Assembly: GCF_000622225.1 (NCBI RefSeq) | Contig: NZ_JHWD01000008.1 | Coordinates: 1 to 64,000 of the forward strand | DNA: 64,000 nucleotides | Origin: Roseomonas mucosa ATCC BAA-692 | GTDB lineage: Bacteria; Pseudomonadota; Alphaproteobacteria; Acetobacterales; Acetobacteraceae | Direction: 5' to 3' | In this document: piece by piece, positions 1 to 8,732 of the stretch | How the letters are laid out: the number at the start of each line of letters is the position of its first letter | Numbering within the stretch: position 1 is the stretch's first letter | Position numbers and translations under genes: made by a program | Notes under the pieces: generated by a model | Told to the model about the DNA's origin: nothing | Databases searched by the model: none | What the model saw: the letters and a program-made list of their open reading frames with translations, nothing else

Positions 1-540
1 ACCCTTCCTCGGCCCCCGCTCACTCTCTCACATCACCCAGATGTCGCCCTGTCCCCAGGTCCACCAGCAGCCAACCCGCCGCAAACCAACACTCCCCGCT
101 CCGCCAGGACGCCAGCCACGCATCCCTCCCCAGCACCTCGGCACCCAGGCACAACAGCCCAGACGCCTCCGCCCCAGTTCAAGCACGCACCAGCCCCCAG
201 CCTCTCAAGGCCCGCCAGTCCACCGCCAGATCAGCCACGGTCCCACTCAAGTCATCCAGCAACCTCGTGCCAAATCACTCAAGCAAAACATCCAGGCTTC
301 CTACAGTAAAACCCCTATTCACACCTTCAAGGAACAATTCCCGCCTCACAGCGCCGTCAATCCACCCAGATCGCCCTCCCTCCCGGAAAAGCCATCCAGC
401 ACAAATCAACAACACCCCTCAGGGGATCACAGCCCAGCGCCCCGTCAGCCCCTCAGGACCAACCGCGCCGTCCGTGGGCCGCCTTATATGGGGGGCTTCC
501 AGGCCTGTAAATACCCCTCTCCGCAGTTTTTCCGGCTGGC
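1..540. other. no supportable gene; degenerate, strand-skewed region
   Basis: The + strand is markedly rich in C and poor in G through this stretch. The only long open frame on the + strand runs antisense through the neighbouring isomerase and has no recognisable protein content. Reading the minus strand gives only short pieces broken by many stops; one open piece of about 50 codons ends near position 8. The region could be a decayed gene or the edge of a mobile remnant, but nothing in it identifies a family. Confidence 0.4.
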
Positions 541-1176
541 CTATCTCCGGCCCGTCAGGCGGTCCTCCAGCAGCTCCAGGATGGCGTGGCCCAGCGTGAT
601 ATGGAGCTCCTGCACCCGTGCCGTTTCCGCCGAGGGAACCAGCAGGACGTGGTCGCAGAAGCCCCTCGCCGGCTCTCCTTCGCCGCCTAGCAGGCCCACG
701 GTGGCCAGCCCCATCTCCCGCCCCACTTCCAGTGCCCGCACCACATTCGGGCTCCGGCCGCTGGTGGTAAGGCCGAACAGCACGTCCCCCCGACGCCCCA
801 GTCCGGACAAGGGGCGGGCGAAGACCTCCGCGAAGCCGAAGTCATTGCCACTGGCACTCATCGTCACGGAATCCGCCGCCAGGGCGACCGCCGGCCAGGA
901 GGGCCTGGCGACAGCGCCACGCAGCCTCACCGTCCATTCGCAGGCCAGATGCTGCGCATCTGCCGACGAGCCGCCATTGCCGCAGAAGAACAGCTTCCCT
1001 CCATCCCGCATGGCCGCCTCGCAGCGGTCCACCACCGCCAGTACGCTGTCCCGCATCTCCACCGCCACGCGGCGGCGCAGCAGGGCGCCATCCTCCATGA
1101 TCCCGGTGAAGCGTGCCGCTTCCCGCGCCTGCCTGTCGCTCACCTTGACCGCACCTTCACCATCCTGATGGCACAT
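541..1176 (-). CDS. gmhA: SIS-domain phosphosugar isomerase, phosphoheptose isomerase (GmhA) type
   Basis: The 211-residue product is a single SIS domain. GNGGSSADAQH (residues 66-76) is the sugar-phosphate loop of GmhA, TTSGRSPNV (about 137-145) is the second phosphate-binding loop, and ETARVQELH (about 183-191) carries the GmhA-type Glu/His pair. GmhA converts sedoheptulose 7-phosphate to D-glycero-D-manno-heptose 7-phosphate in the cytoplasm, the first step of ADP-heptose synthesis for LPS core or surface glycans. The GTG at 1143 is an alternative start that would remove 11 poorly conserved residues. No other heptose gene is adjacent, so the exact pathway is inferred from family only; DiaA-like SIS proteins are the main alternative. 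Confidence 0.85.
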   Translation of the reverse strand: MCHQDGEGAVKVSDRQAREAARFTGIMEDGALLRRRVAVEMRDSVLAVVDRCEAAMRDGGKLFFCGNGGSSADAQHLACEWTVRLRGAVARPSWPAVALAADSVTMSASGNDFGFAEVFARPLSGLGRRGDVLFGLTTSGRSPNVVRALEVGREMGLATVGLLGGEGEPARGFCDHVLLVPSAETARVQELHITLGHAILELLEDRLTGRR

Positions 1177-1225
1177 CCCGGGGCGCGCTCTATGGGCCCG
1201 GCCCGGAGCCGCCGCAACATCCCGC

Positions 1226-2116
1226 TCAGGCGGCGCTGGGCAGGCTCTGCAACTGCATCCGGAAGCTGTCCGAGATGTGTCGCCCCAGCCGCGCCGCTAG
1301 TGGCACATTGTGGTGCACCCGCATCGCCACCTCGAAATCCGGCAGGCGCGGCATCCCATCCTCCTCGCCCAGTACGCGCAGCCCGGCGGGCAGCATCCCC
1401 GTCAGCCCCATGGTCACCGCGAGGCCCGCGAGGGCGATGGCATGCGTGCCGGTCTGCGAGGCCGAGTGATAGGCCACACGCCAGGGCAGCCCCGAATCGT
1501 TCAGTGCCTTGATCGCGGCCCGGCTCCAGGGACAGTCCTCCATGCACAGCGCCACCGGCAGGGGCCGGCGAAGGTGCACCGGCTGATCCGTGGCGCTCAC
1601 CCAGTGCAGCGGCCCGCGCCAGAGGCGTTCGGAAAGCACGCCCGGCGCCTCGTTGCCGGCGGAGAAGAGCGTCAGGTCCAGCTCCCCCGCATCGAAGCAG
1701 CGCAGCAGGCCGGTGCTGGGCAGGCAGACCAACTCGATCTCCACCGCCGGATGCGACTGGGCGAAGCGCGACAAGATCTCAGGCAGCCAGATCAGGGCGT
1801 AGTCGTCGGGCGTGCCCAGCCGCACCCGCCCGGCCAGTTCGGGCGTGCGGAAGCCCGCCACGATCTCGTCGTTCAGCTCCAGCAGCCGCCGCGCCCGGTC
1901 CAGCAGCCAGGCGCCGTGCTGTGTCGGCAGGAAGCCGCGTGGCCCACGCGCCAGGAGGGGCTGGCCCAACAGCTCCTCCAGCCGGCGCATCTGCATGGAG
2001 ACGGCGGATTGCGTGCGGCCCACGGACTGGGCGGCACGGGTGACGCTGCCGCCTTCGGCCACCAGCACGAAGGAGCGCAGCAGGTCGGGGTCGATCCCAG
2101 GTGGAAGGCCGAACAT
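1226..2116 (-). CDS. LysR-family transcriptional regulator
   Basis: An N-terminal winged helix-turn-helix of LysR type (about residues 8-65; SVTRAAQSVGRTQSAVSMQM is the recognition region) is followed by a periplasmic-binding-like effector domain, giving about 296 residues, the normal family length. The open frame extends to a TTG at 2146, but the ATG at 2116 has an AAGGA-type site upstream and places the helix-turn-helix at the usual distance from the N-terminus. It is divergent from the DUF1127 gene at 2215 with about 100 bp between them, the classic LysR arrangement, so it probably controls that gene or itself. The effector cannot be told from sequence. Confidence 0.88.
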   Translation of the reverse strand: MFGLPPGIDPDLLRSFVLVAEGGSVTRAAQSVGRTQSAVSMQMRRLEELLGQPLLARGPRGFLPTQHGAWLLDRARRLLELNDEIVAGFRTPELAGRVRLGTPDDYALIWLPEILSRFAQSHPAVEIELVCLPSTGLLRCFDAGELDLTLFSAGNEAPGVLSERLWRGPLHWVSATDQPVHLRRPLPVALCMEDCPWSRAAIKALNDSGLPWRVAYHSASQTGTHAIALAGLAVTMGLTGMLPAGLRVLGEEDGMPRLPDFEVAMRVHHNVPLAARLGRHISDSFRMQLQSLPSAA

Positions 2117-2214
2117 GGCATCAATATCCTTGATGCCGATCGTCAAAACAACTCGTTTCCTTCAACCGCGTGGATGGAACATAGAGGGGTCGTCCAACAA
2201 CAGGAACGACTCCC

Positions 2215-2484
2215 ATGTCCGCCCACCTCGCTCGCAACAGCTTCGCCACCGGTGCCTGCACGGCCGCCGCCCGCGGCCGGGGCTTTGCGCAACCAGGGGC
2301 GCGTCCGGGTGTCATCCGGCAATTCCTGGACGTCCTGGCCCGCGTCCATCACGCCATCGAGAGCCGCCGCCAACTGGCCGAGATGGATGATCGCATGCTC
2401 TCCGACATCGGCATCAGCCGTAGCGAGGCACTGACCGAGGCGGCGCGCCCGGCCTGGGATCTGGAGCAGCGCCGTCGCGGCTGA
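2215..2484 (+). CDS. DUF1127 small protein
   Basis: This 89-residue basic protein ends in the DUF1127 core: an Arg-rich helix, then RRQLAEMDDRMLSDIGISRS (about residues 51-70), the family hallmark LxxLxDxxLxDIGIxR. The N-terminal 40 residues are low-complexity Ala/Arg/Gly. DUF1127 proteins of alphaproteobacteria are small cytoplasmic factors, in some species linked to RNA turnover and phosphate or carbon metabolism; the role here is unknown. It is divergent from a LysR regulator and followed directly by a strong hairpin (2491-2518), so it is likely transcribed alone. Confidence 0.85.
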   Translation: MSAHLARNSFATGACTAAARGRGFAQPGARPGVIRQFLDVLARVHHAIESRRQLAEMDDRMLSDIGISRSEALTEAARPAWDLEQRRRG

Positions 2485-2490
2485 TCCTCC

Positions 2491-2518
2491 GGCGATCCCG
2501 TTCCGGAGCGGGATCGCC
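2491..2518 (+). terminator. hairpin terminator after the DUF1127 gene
   Basis: A perfect 10-bp stem (GGCGATCCCG / CGGGATCGCC) with an 8-nt loop starts 6 nt after the DUF1127 stop codon. No T-run follows, which is common in this very GC-rich genome. It separates this gene from the SOS promoter of imuA. Confidence 0.6.
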
Positions 2519-2577
2519 CCCTCCTCCGGCATCTGCTCCCGACTCCGTCATGCTTGACCCGAATCTGCCGCCTGGGC

Positions 2578-2592
2578 GAACATAAAGGGAAC
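2578..2592 (+). promoter_or_regulatory. LexA (SOS) box upstream of imuA
   Basis: The sequence GAAC-N7-GAAC (read on the other strand GTTC-N7-GTTC) is the direct-repeat LexA operator of alphaproteobacteria. It lies 31 bp before the chosen imuA ATG at 2623, in promoter position. The imuA-imuB-dnaE2 cassette is a well-established SOS target in this class, which makes the match meaningful despite its shortness. Confidence 0.85.
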
Positions 2593-2622
2593 AAGCAACC
2601 CCGGAGTCGGTTCTCCTTGTCC

Positions 2623-3381
2623 ATGAGCCCCCCAATGGACAGGCCCGCCCTCCTCGCCGCCCTGCGTGCCCGCGTGTCGCGCATGGAGCGCGCGGGGGCG
2701 GCCGAGGCCCTGGCCCGGCAGCGTGATCGCGGTAATGGCGATGCCATTCCCCTGACCCCGGCGATCGATGCCTCCCTGCCCGGCGGCGCCGGCCTGCCCC
2801 GCGCCGCGCTGCACGAGATCCTGCAGAGCAGTTCGGGTGCCGCCACCGGCTTCGCCGCCCTGCTGCTGGCGCGCAGCGGTGGCACGGTGTTCTGGATCGC
2901 TCCCTCCCCCGATGCCTGGCCGCCCGGCCTGTCCCGCTTCGGCCTGCCTCATGCACGACTGATCCTGGTGCGGGCACAGCGGGCGGTGGATGCGTTCTGG
3001 GCCGCCGAGGAAGCCCTGCGCTGCCTGGCCGTCGGCGGCGTGCTGCTCGCCGGCTATCGGCCGGACGACACCGCCGCCCGCCGCCTGCAGCTCGCGGCCG
3101 AGACTGGCGGCGGCATCGGCCTGCTGCTGCGCGAGGACACGGAGGAAGCGGGAGCCGGCGTGGCCCTCACCCGCTGGCGCGTGTCCGGCCGGGCCGGGAC
3201 CGGCCTGTCGCGCCACGACCTGGGCGACCCGCAATGGCGCCTGGAACTGTTGCGCGCCCGCAGCGCCCGTCCCGCACGGTGGGATGTCGCCTGGCGCCCG
3301 GCCAGCGAGACTCTGATCCCCGAGAACCCCGCCGGGGAGGATGCGGCATGCGACGACGTGCCTGCCGCCCGCCTCGCCTGA
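2623..3381 (+). CDS. imuA: SOS mutasome protein ImuA
   Basis: About 252 residues of the ImuA family, a RecA-like protein that acts with ImuB and DnaE2 in damage-induced mutagenesis. LHEIL followed by the AATGFAALLLAR segment corresponds to the region around a P-loop, but a canonical Walker A is absent, as is usual in ImuA. The frame is open from 2554, yet that start would place the LexA box inside the gene; the ATG at 2623 (or 2635) lies just downstream of the box and is preferred. The 3' end overlaps the start of imuB by 34 bp. Identification rests on family resemblance plus the fixed gene order. Confidence 0.88.
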   Translation: MSPPMDRPALLAALRARVSRMERAGAAEALARQRDRGNGDAIPLTPAIDASLPGGAGLPRAALHEILQSSSGAATGFAALLLARSGGTVFWIAPSPDAWPPGLSRFGLPHARLILVRAQRAVDAFWAAEEALRCLAVGGVLLAGYRPDDTAARRLQLAAETGGGIGLLLREDTEEAGAGVALTRWRVSGRAGTGLSRHDLGDPQWRLELLRARSARPARWDVAWRPASETLIPENPAGEDAACDDVPAARLA

Positions 3382-4958
3382 ACCCGGCCGCCGCGGCACC
3401 GCCTCCGCCTTCCGCCGATCCGCCGGAAACGCGGGGCCGGGAACCGCCCTGCCCCAGGGAGCGCCGCTTCCTGGCCCTGCACCTGCCGCGGCTCCCCACC
3501 GATCTGCTGCGAGTGGAGGAACCCGTCGTCCTCTGGGGCCAGCGCGGGCCGCGCCGCCTCGTGATCGCCGCCAGCGTTCCGGCCGAGGCGCTGGGCCTGT
3601 ATCCCGGCCAGCCCCTGGCGGATGCACGGGCCCTGCATCCCGGCCTGCGGCTGGAAGCTGAATCGCCCGGTGCCGTTCCCGCGATGCTGGAACGGCTGGC
3701 GCTCTGGGCGCTCCGCTTCACCCCGCTCGCGGCGGCGGAGGAACCGGACTCGCTGATCCTCGATATCGCCGGCTGCACTGGAACAGGCGGCGAGGCCGGG
3801 CTGCGCGACGAGGCCGTCTCGCGCCTCGCCCGGCTGGGCTTCGCCGCCACCGGTGCCGTGGCCGGCACGCCGGAGGCTGCCCTGGCCCTGGCCCGGGCCG
3901 GGGTCCCCGCCATCGTGCCCCCTGGCGGGGAACGGCAGGCCACCGCTTCCCTCCCCCTCACCGCCCTGCCGGTCGCGGAAGCGGTGGCCACGGAACTGCG
4001 CCGCCTCGGCCTTTGGCGGGTGGGCGAGGTCCTGGCCCAGCCGCGCATCCCCCTCGCCCGCCGCTTCGGGCCGGCGCTGACCGCGCTGCTGGATGGCGTC
4101 GCGGGCCGCGCCCGCCGCCCGATCCGCCCGGTCCGCCCGCCACCCGACCTCGGCGTGGCGCGAGACCTGCCGGAGCCCATCGTGACCCGCGCCGCCATCG
4201 ACGCCGTCTTCGCCGGGCTGCTCGACGCGCTCTGCCGGAAGCTGGACGAGGCCGGGCTCGGTGCCCGGCACCTGCTGCTGCGCGCCCATCGCGCCGATGC
4301 CCAGTGGACTGAAAACGGCGTGCAGGAGATCGCGGTCGGTACCGGCCTGCCGATGCGCGACCCGGCGCATCTCGCCCGACTGTTCCGCGACCGGCTGGAG
4401 GAGCTGGCGCCGGGCTTCGGCTTCGACCGGATCGCCCTGCTGGCCGGCCGCACCGATCCGCTGGCACCGGCGCAACAGGGCTTCGCCGGCAGCCAGGCCG
4501 ATTCGGCGCGGCACCAGCTTCTCCTGGCGCAGCTCCTCGACCGGCTGGAAACGCGCCTGCCGGTCTGGCGGCTGGAGCCCCAGGCCTCGCATCTGCCGGA
4601 ACGCGCCATGCGCCGCGTGCCGCCGCTCACCCCGCTCGTACCGGAGCAGCCACGCGCCTGGCGGGACCGCCCGCGCCCGGTGCGTCTCCTTCCCCGCCCC
4701 GAGCCGGTGAGCGCCGTGGCCGCCCTGCCGGACGGCGCACCCGCCCGGCTGACCCTACACGGACGCCAGCTCCGCATCCGCCGGGCCGAGGGGCCGGAAC
4801 GCCTCCTGCCGGAATGGTGGCGGGACGACCCGGCCCGGGCCCTGCGCGACTACTACCGGCTGGAAACGGAGATGGGCGACCGGCTCTGGGTCTGCCGCGC
4901 CGGGCTGGATGCGCCGGACGCCCCGGCGCGCTGGTTCCTGCACGGCTATTTCGCGTGA
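3348..4958 (+). CDS. imuB: ImuB, catalytically inactive Y-family polymerase homologue
   Basis: The 536-residue product has a Y-family DNA polymerase fold. The first catalytic acidic motif is replaced (FLALHLPRLP near residue 40), which fits ImuB as a non-catalytic adaptor linking the beta clamp, ImuA and DnaE2. The frame is open from 3234, but the ATG at 3348 is preceded 8 nt upstream by a GGGGAGG ribosome-binding site and fits family length. Its stop codon overlaps the GTG start of dnaE2 (GTGA), indicating translational coupling. Expression should be SOS-induced through the LexA box at 2578. Confidence 0.9.
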   Translation: MRRRACRPPRLNPAAAAPPPPSADPPETRGREPPCPRERRFLALHLPRLPTDLLRVEEPVVLWGQRGPRRLVIAASVPAEALGLYPGQPLADARALHPGLRLEAESPGAVPAMLERLALWALRFTPLAAAEEPDSLILDIAGCTGTGGEAGLRDEAVSRLARLGFAATGAVAGTPEAALALARAGVPAIVPPGGERQATASLPLTALPVAEAVATELRRLGLWRVGEVLAQPRIPLARRFGPALTALLDGVAGRARRPIRPVRPPPDLGVARDLPEPIVTRAAIDAVFAGLLDALCRKLDEAGLGARHLLLRAHRADAQWTENGVQEIAVGTGLPMRDPAHLARLFRDRLEELAPGFGFDRIALLAGRTDPLAPAQQGFAGSQADSARHQLLLAQLLDRLETRLPVWRLEPQASHLPERAMRRVPPLTPLVPEQPRAWRDRPRPVRLLPRPEPVSAVAALPDGAPARLTLHGRQLRIRRAEGPERLLPEWWRDDPARALRDYYRLETEMGDRLWVCRAGLDAPDAPARWFLHGYFA

Positions 4959-7900
4959 CCGAAGCCTATGCCGAGCTGGGTGCCCTCTCGAACTTCACCT
5001 TCCTGGAGGGCGCCTCCCACCCGCACGAGCTGGCCCTCACCGCCAAGGCCCTGGGCCATGCCGCCTTCGGCATCGCCGACCGCAATTCCCTGGCCGGCCT
5101 CGTGCGCGGCCTGGCGGCCGCGGAGCACGAGAAGATCCGGCTCCGCTTCGTGCCCGGTTGCCGCCTCTGCCTGCCGGACGGCACCGAGTATCTCGTCTGG
5201 CCCACGGACCGCGCCGGCTATGGCCGCCTCGCCACGCTGCTGAGCCATGGGCGGATGCGCGCGCCCAAGGGCGAGTGCCACCTGTCCCGCCAGGAGATGA
5301 TCGAATCCGCCGAGGGCTGGGTCATGGCGCTGATCCCGCCCGACCAGCCCGATGCGGCTTTCGCCGGGCGCCTGAGGCAGGACGCGCGCGCCCTGCGGCG
5401 CCTCGCCATGCCGCTCTTCTGCGCCGCCATCCACCGCCATGGCGGCGATGACGCGAAGCGGCTCGACGCATTGGCGGCAATGGGGCAGCCGCTGCTGGCG
5501 GCGGGCGGGGTACGCTTCCACCGGCCGGGGCGCCGGCCGCTCGCCGACCTGCTGACCGCGATCCGCCTTGGCGTGACGGTGGACCGGCTCGGCGAGCACG
5601 CCCTGGCCAATGCCGAGGCGCATCTGAAGCCGCCGGCCGAGATGCGGCGCCTCTTCGGCCGCTGGCCGGAGGCGGTGGCGAACACCGCCCGCGTGCTCGA
5701 TGCCTGCCGCTTCTCGCTGCGCGAACTGCGCTACGAATATCCCGAGGAGATCCTGGAGCCTGGCCTCACCGCGCAGCAGACGCTGGAGCGGCGCGTCGCC
5801 GAAGCCTGCCGCACGCACTGGCCGGGAGGCGTGCCGCAGAAGGTGGCGCGGCAGATCGAGGCCGAGATGCGGCTGATCGCGGCCAAGGACTACGCCCCTT
5901 ATTTCCTTACCGTGGACGAGATCGTCCGCTTCGCCAACGGGCGGGGCATCCTCTGCCAGGGACGCGGCTCGGCGGCGAATTCCGCCGTTTGCTACGTGCT
6001 GGGCATCACCGCCGTGCCGCCGGACAAGCACGACCTGCTCTTCGCACGCTTCCTGTCCGAGGCCCGCGACGAGCCGCCCGATATCGACGTGGATTTCGAG
6101 CATGAGCGGCGCGAGGAGGTGATCCAGCACATCTACGACCGCTATGGCCGCGACCGCGCCGCCATCGCCGCCACGCTCAGCCGCTTCCGCGCGCGCGGCG
6201 CGATCCGCGAGGCGGGCAAGGCGATGGGGCTCAGCGAGGACATCACCGCGCGGCTGGCGAAGGGGGCCTGGGGGTTGGAACAGGCGAGCTTCGCCGAGAT
6301 CGCGCGCGAGCAGGGGCTGGAGCCGGAGGCCGACCGCCGCCTGGCCTGGGCGCTGCAACTGGCCGGGGAGCTGGTCGGCTTCCCGCGGCATCTCTCCACC
6401 CATGTCGGCGGCTTCGTCATCACGAAGGGGCCGCTGACCGAGCTCGCCGTGGTGACGCGCGCCGCCATGGAGGGGCGCACCACGCTGGAATGGGACAAGG
6501 ACGACATCGAGGTGCTGCGCATCCTGAAGGTGGATGTGCTGGGCCTGGGGATGCTGTCCTGCCTGCGCCGCGCCTTCGCGCTGATCGAGGCGGGCGGCGG
6601 GCCGAGGCTGGACCTGAAACACGTGCCGCAGGACTGCGCCGAGACCTATGCGATGCTGTCCCGGGCGGATTCCGTCGGCGTCTTCCAGGTGGAAAGCCGG
6701 GCGCAGATGAACATGCTGCCGCGCCTGCGCCCCAGGGAGTTCTACGACCTGGTGATCGAGGTGGCGATCGTGCGGCCCGGCCCGATCCAGGGCGACATGG
6801 TGCATCCCTATCTGCACCGCCGCGCCAACCCGCAGAACGTGACCTATCCCTCCGAGGAGCTGAGGGGCGTCCTGCACAAGACCCTCGGCGTGCCGCTTTT
6901 CCAGGAACAGGCGATGCAGCTCGCCATCACCGCCGCCGGGTTCAGCGAGGCCAGGGCCGACCAGCTCCGCCGCGCCATGGGCACCTTCAAGGGCCAGGGA
7001 CAGGTGGAGCAGTTCCGCGCCGAGTTCACCGAGGGCATGGTTGCGCGTGGCTACGAGCGTGATTTCGCCGAGCGCTGCTTCCGGCAGATCGAGGGTTTCG
7101 GCTCCTATGGCTTTCCGGAAAGCCATGCCGCCTCCTTCGCCCAGCTCGTCTATACCTCCGCCTGGATCAAGCGGCACCATCCGGCGGCCTTCGCCTGTTC
7201 CCTGCTGAACAGCCAGCCCATGGGCTTCTACGCCCCGGCGCAGCTTGTCCGCGATGCGCGGGAGCATGGCGTGCGCGTGCGGCCGGTGGATGTGCATCAC
7301 AGCGGCTGGGATTGCGCGCTGGAGCCCGATCCCGGCAGCGCCGGCGGCCTTGCGCTGCGGCTGGGGCTCCGCCTGGTGCAGGGGCTGAACGCGGAGGCCG
7401 CCGGGCGGCTGCTGGCCACGCGCCCCTTCCGCGACATGGGCGATGCCGTGCGCCGCGCCGCCCTGCCGCGCGATTCCGTGGCGGCGCTGGCCCGGGCGGA
7501 TGCCTTCCGGAGCCTGGGCCTGGACAGCCGCGCCGCGCTCTGGGCCGCCAGGGCGGCCGAGCCCGCCCCGCCGCCGGACGAGCTGCCGCTCTTCGCCGCC
7601 GCGGCCGAGGCCGCCCCCACCCTGCCGCCGCTCACCGATGGCGAGAGGCTGGCGCTGGACTGGGGCGCCACCGGGCTCAGCCTGCGCGCGCATCCGCTGG
7701 CCCTGCTGCGCCCCTGGCTCGGCCCGGTGAACACGCGCAGCCTGCTCCATGCCCCACGCGGCGCCCGCATCCGCCTGCCCGGGCTGGTGCTGGTGCGGCA
7801 GCGTCCCGGCTCCTCGAAGGGCGTGGTCTTCTTCACCGTGGAGGACGAGCATGGCACCGCCAACCTCGTGCTCTATCCGGATGTGGTGGCGGCGCACCGG

Positions 7901-8170
7901 CCCGCCGTGCTGGGCGCGCGGCTGCTGGTGGCGGAAGGGCGGCTGGAGCGCGAGGACAGCGGCGCCGTGCCGATCCTGCACCTGATCGCGCGGCGGCTGG
8001 AGGACCATTCGGCGATTCTGGACGGCCTGCACCGGCTCGACCTGCCCGGTGGCGCCTTTCCGGCGGAGACCCAGCTTGCCCGGGCGGATGAGATCGGGCG
8101 GGGCGGTTCGCCACGGTCTTCCATCCCCCGGGCCATTCCCCGGTTGGGCCGATCGCGGGATTTCCACTGA
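4955..8170 (+). CDS. dnaE2: error-prone DNA polymerase III alpha subunit DnaE2 (ImuC)
   Basis: 1071 residues, the usual DnaE2 length. It contains an N-terminal PHP domain (YAELGALSNFTFLEGASHP), the polymerase core with GRGSAANSAVCYVLG and the catalytic acidic motif PDIDVDF (D376, D378, D380), and a C-terminal OB domain. It replaces or follows the replicative polymerase for translesion synthesis during SOS, recruited through ImuB. The start is a GTG that shares four bases with the imuB stop; the upstream in-frame ATG at 4814 lies deep inside imuB and is rejected. Third gene of the LexA-controlled operon. Confidence 0.95.
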   Translation: MTEAYAELGALSNFTFLEGASHPHELALTAKALGHAAFGIADRNSLAGLVRGLAAAEHEKIRLRFVPGCRLCLPDGTEYLVWPTDRAGYGRLATLLSHGRMRAPKGECHLSRQEMIESAEGWVMALIPPDQPDAAFAGRLRQDARALRRLAMPLFCAAIHRHGGDDAKRLDALAAMGQPLLAAGGVRFHRPGRRPLADLLTAIRLGVTVDRLGEHALANAEAHLKPPAEMRRLFGRWPEAVANTARVLDACRFSLRELRYEYPEEILEPGLTAQQTLERRVAEACRTHWPGGVPQKVARQIEAEMRLIAAKDYAPYFLTVDEIVRFANGRGILCQGRGSAANSAVCYVLGITAVPPDKHDLLFARFLSEARDEPPDIDVDFEHERREEVIQHIYDRYGRDRAAIAATLSRFRARGAIREAGKAMGLSEDITARLAKGAWGLEQASFAEIAREQGLEPEADRRLAWALQLAGELVGFPRHLSTHVGGFVITKGPLTELAVVTRAAMEGRTTLEWDKDDIEVLRILKVDVLGLGMLSCLRRAFALIEAGGGPRLDLKHVPQDCAETYAMLSRADSVGVFQVESRAQMNMLPRLRPREFYDLVIEVAIVRPGPIQGDMVHPYLHRRANPQNVTYPSEELRGVLHKTLGVPLFQEQAMQLAITAAGFSEARADQLRRAMGTFKGQGQVEQFRAEFTEGMVARGYERDFAERCFRQIEGFGSYGFPESHAASFAQLVYTSAWIKRHHPAAFACSLLNSQPMGFYAPAQLVRDAREHGVRVRPVDVHHSGWDCALEPDPGSAGGLALRLGLRLVQGLNAEAAGRLLATRPFRDMGDAVRRAALPRDSVAALARADAFRSLGLDSRAALWAARAAEPAPPPDELPLFAAAAEAAPTLPPLTDGERLALDWGATGLSLRAHPLALLRPWLGPVNTRSLLHAPRGARIRLPGLVLVRQRPGSSKGVVFFTVEDEHGTANLVLYPDVVAAHRPAVLGARLLVAEGRLEREDSGAVPILHLIARRLEDHSAILDGLHRLDLPGGAFPAETQLARADEIGRGGSPRSSIPRAIPRLGRSRDFH

Positions 8171-8255
8171 AAAACCGGGCGCGAACCCCGAAAGCTGTTT
8201 GAGATCGGTTCTCATCTGCCCCAAGCTGTCCTTTCGCGACGCGCAGGAGGCCGAG

Positions 8256-8732
8256 ATGGCGACTCAAGGACTGCCCAGCTGGCCCTGGCTCGGAATCACG
8301 CCGGAGGAATTGCCGGAACCGGAGGCGGTGCTGCTGGAGGCCATACGGCGCTGGTCGGAGGCGGCCCGGAAGGGCGGCTCCCCGGCCATGGCGATGCAGG
8401 CGCCGCTGGCGACGCTGGGGATCGGCGAAGCCAGGGACGATCTGGACAAGGCGCTGCGACAGCTCGGCGCCCCGTGCGGGATGGGCTGCCTGCTCAGCCC
8501 CCGGGTCCTGCCGGGCGAGGCAACGCTGCTGCTGGCCCTTGCCCTGGCGCAGCGCGGCTCGCGGCGGGAGGCGCTGGCGATCTTCCTGCGGCTGGCGCCG
8601 ACGCCCCGGGCCGGCGCGGCCCTGGCCGCCGCCGTGGCGCTCGGACAGACCCTGCGCCATGCCGGGCTGCGCCTGACGCATCCGATGCGGCGCGCGACGG
8701 CGGGCCATGCCGGGCGCGGCCGGATGGGCTGA
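8256..8732 (+). CDS. hypothetical protein downstream of dnaE2
   Basis: 158 residues, start chosen at the ATG 8256 with a good CAGGAGG site 5 nt upstream; the longer open frame to 8049 overlaps dnaE2. The N-terminal half is acidic and helical (EPEAVLLEAIRRWSEAARKG), then a conserved-looking APLATLGIGEARDDLDKALR segment, an Ala/Leu-rich stretch resembling a TPR-like helical hairpin (about 100-140) and a basic tail. No family is recognised. It follows the SOS mutasome by 85 bp on the same strand, so co-transcription is possible but not shown. Confidence 0.65.
   Translation: MATQGLPSWPWLGITPEELPEPEAVLLEAIRRWSEAARKGGSPAMAMQAPLATLGIGEARDDLDKALRQLGAPCGMGCLLSPRVLPGEATLLLALALAQRGSRREALAIFLRLAPTPRAGAALAAAVALGQTLRHAGLRLTHPMRRATAGHAGRGRMG

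Noticed and set aside
41-1168. 375-residue plus-strand frame at the window start
   Set aside because: It is Pro/Ser/Gln/His-rich without a fold and overlaps the SIS-domain isomerase antisense.
4946-8224. Very long open frame antisense to dnaE2
   Set aside because: It is an antisense shadow produced by high third-position GC; it has no recognisable domain and would oppose a clear polymerase gene.
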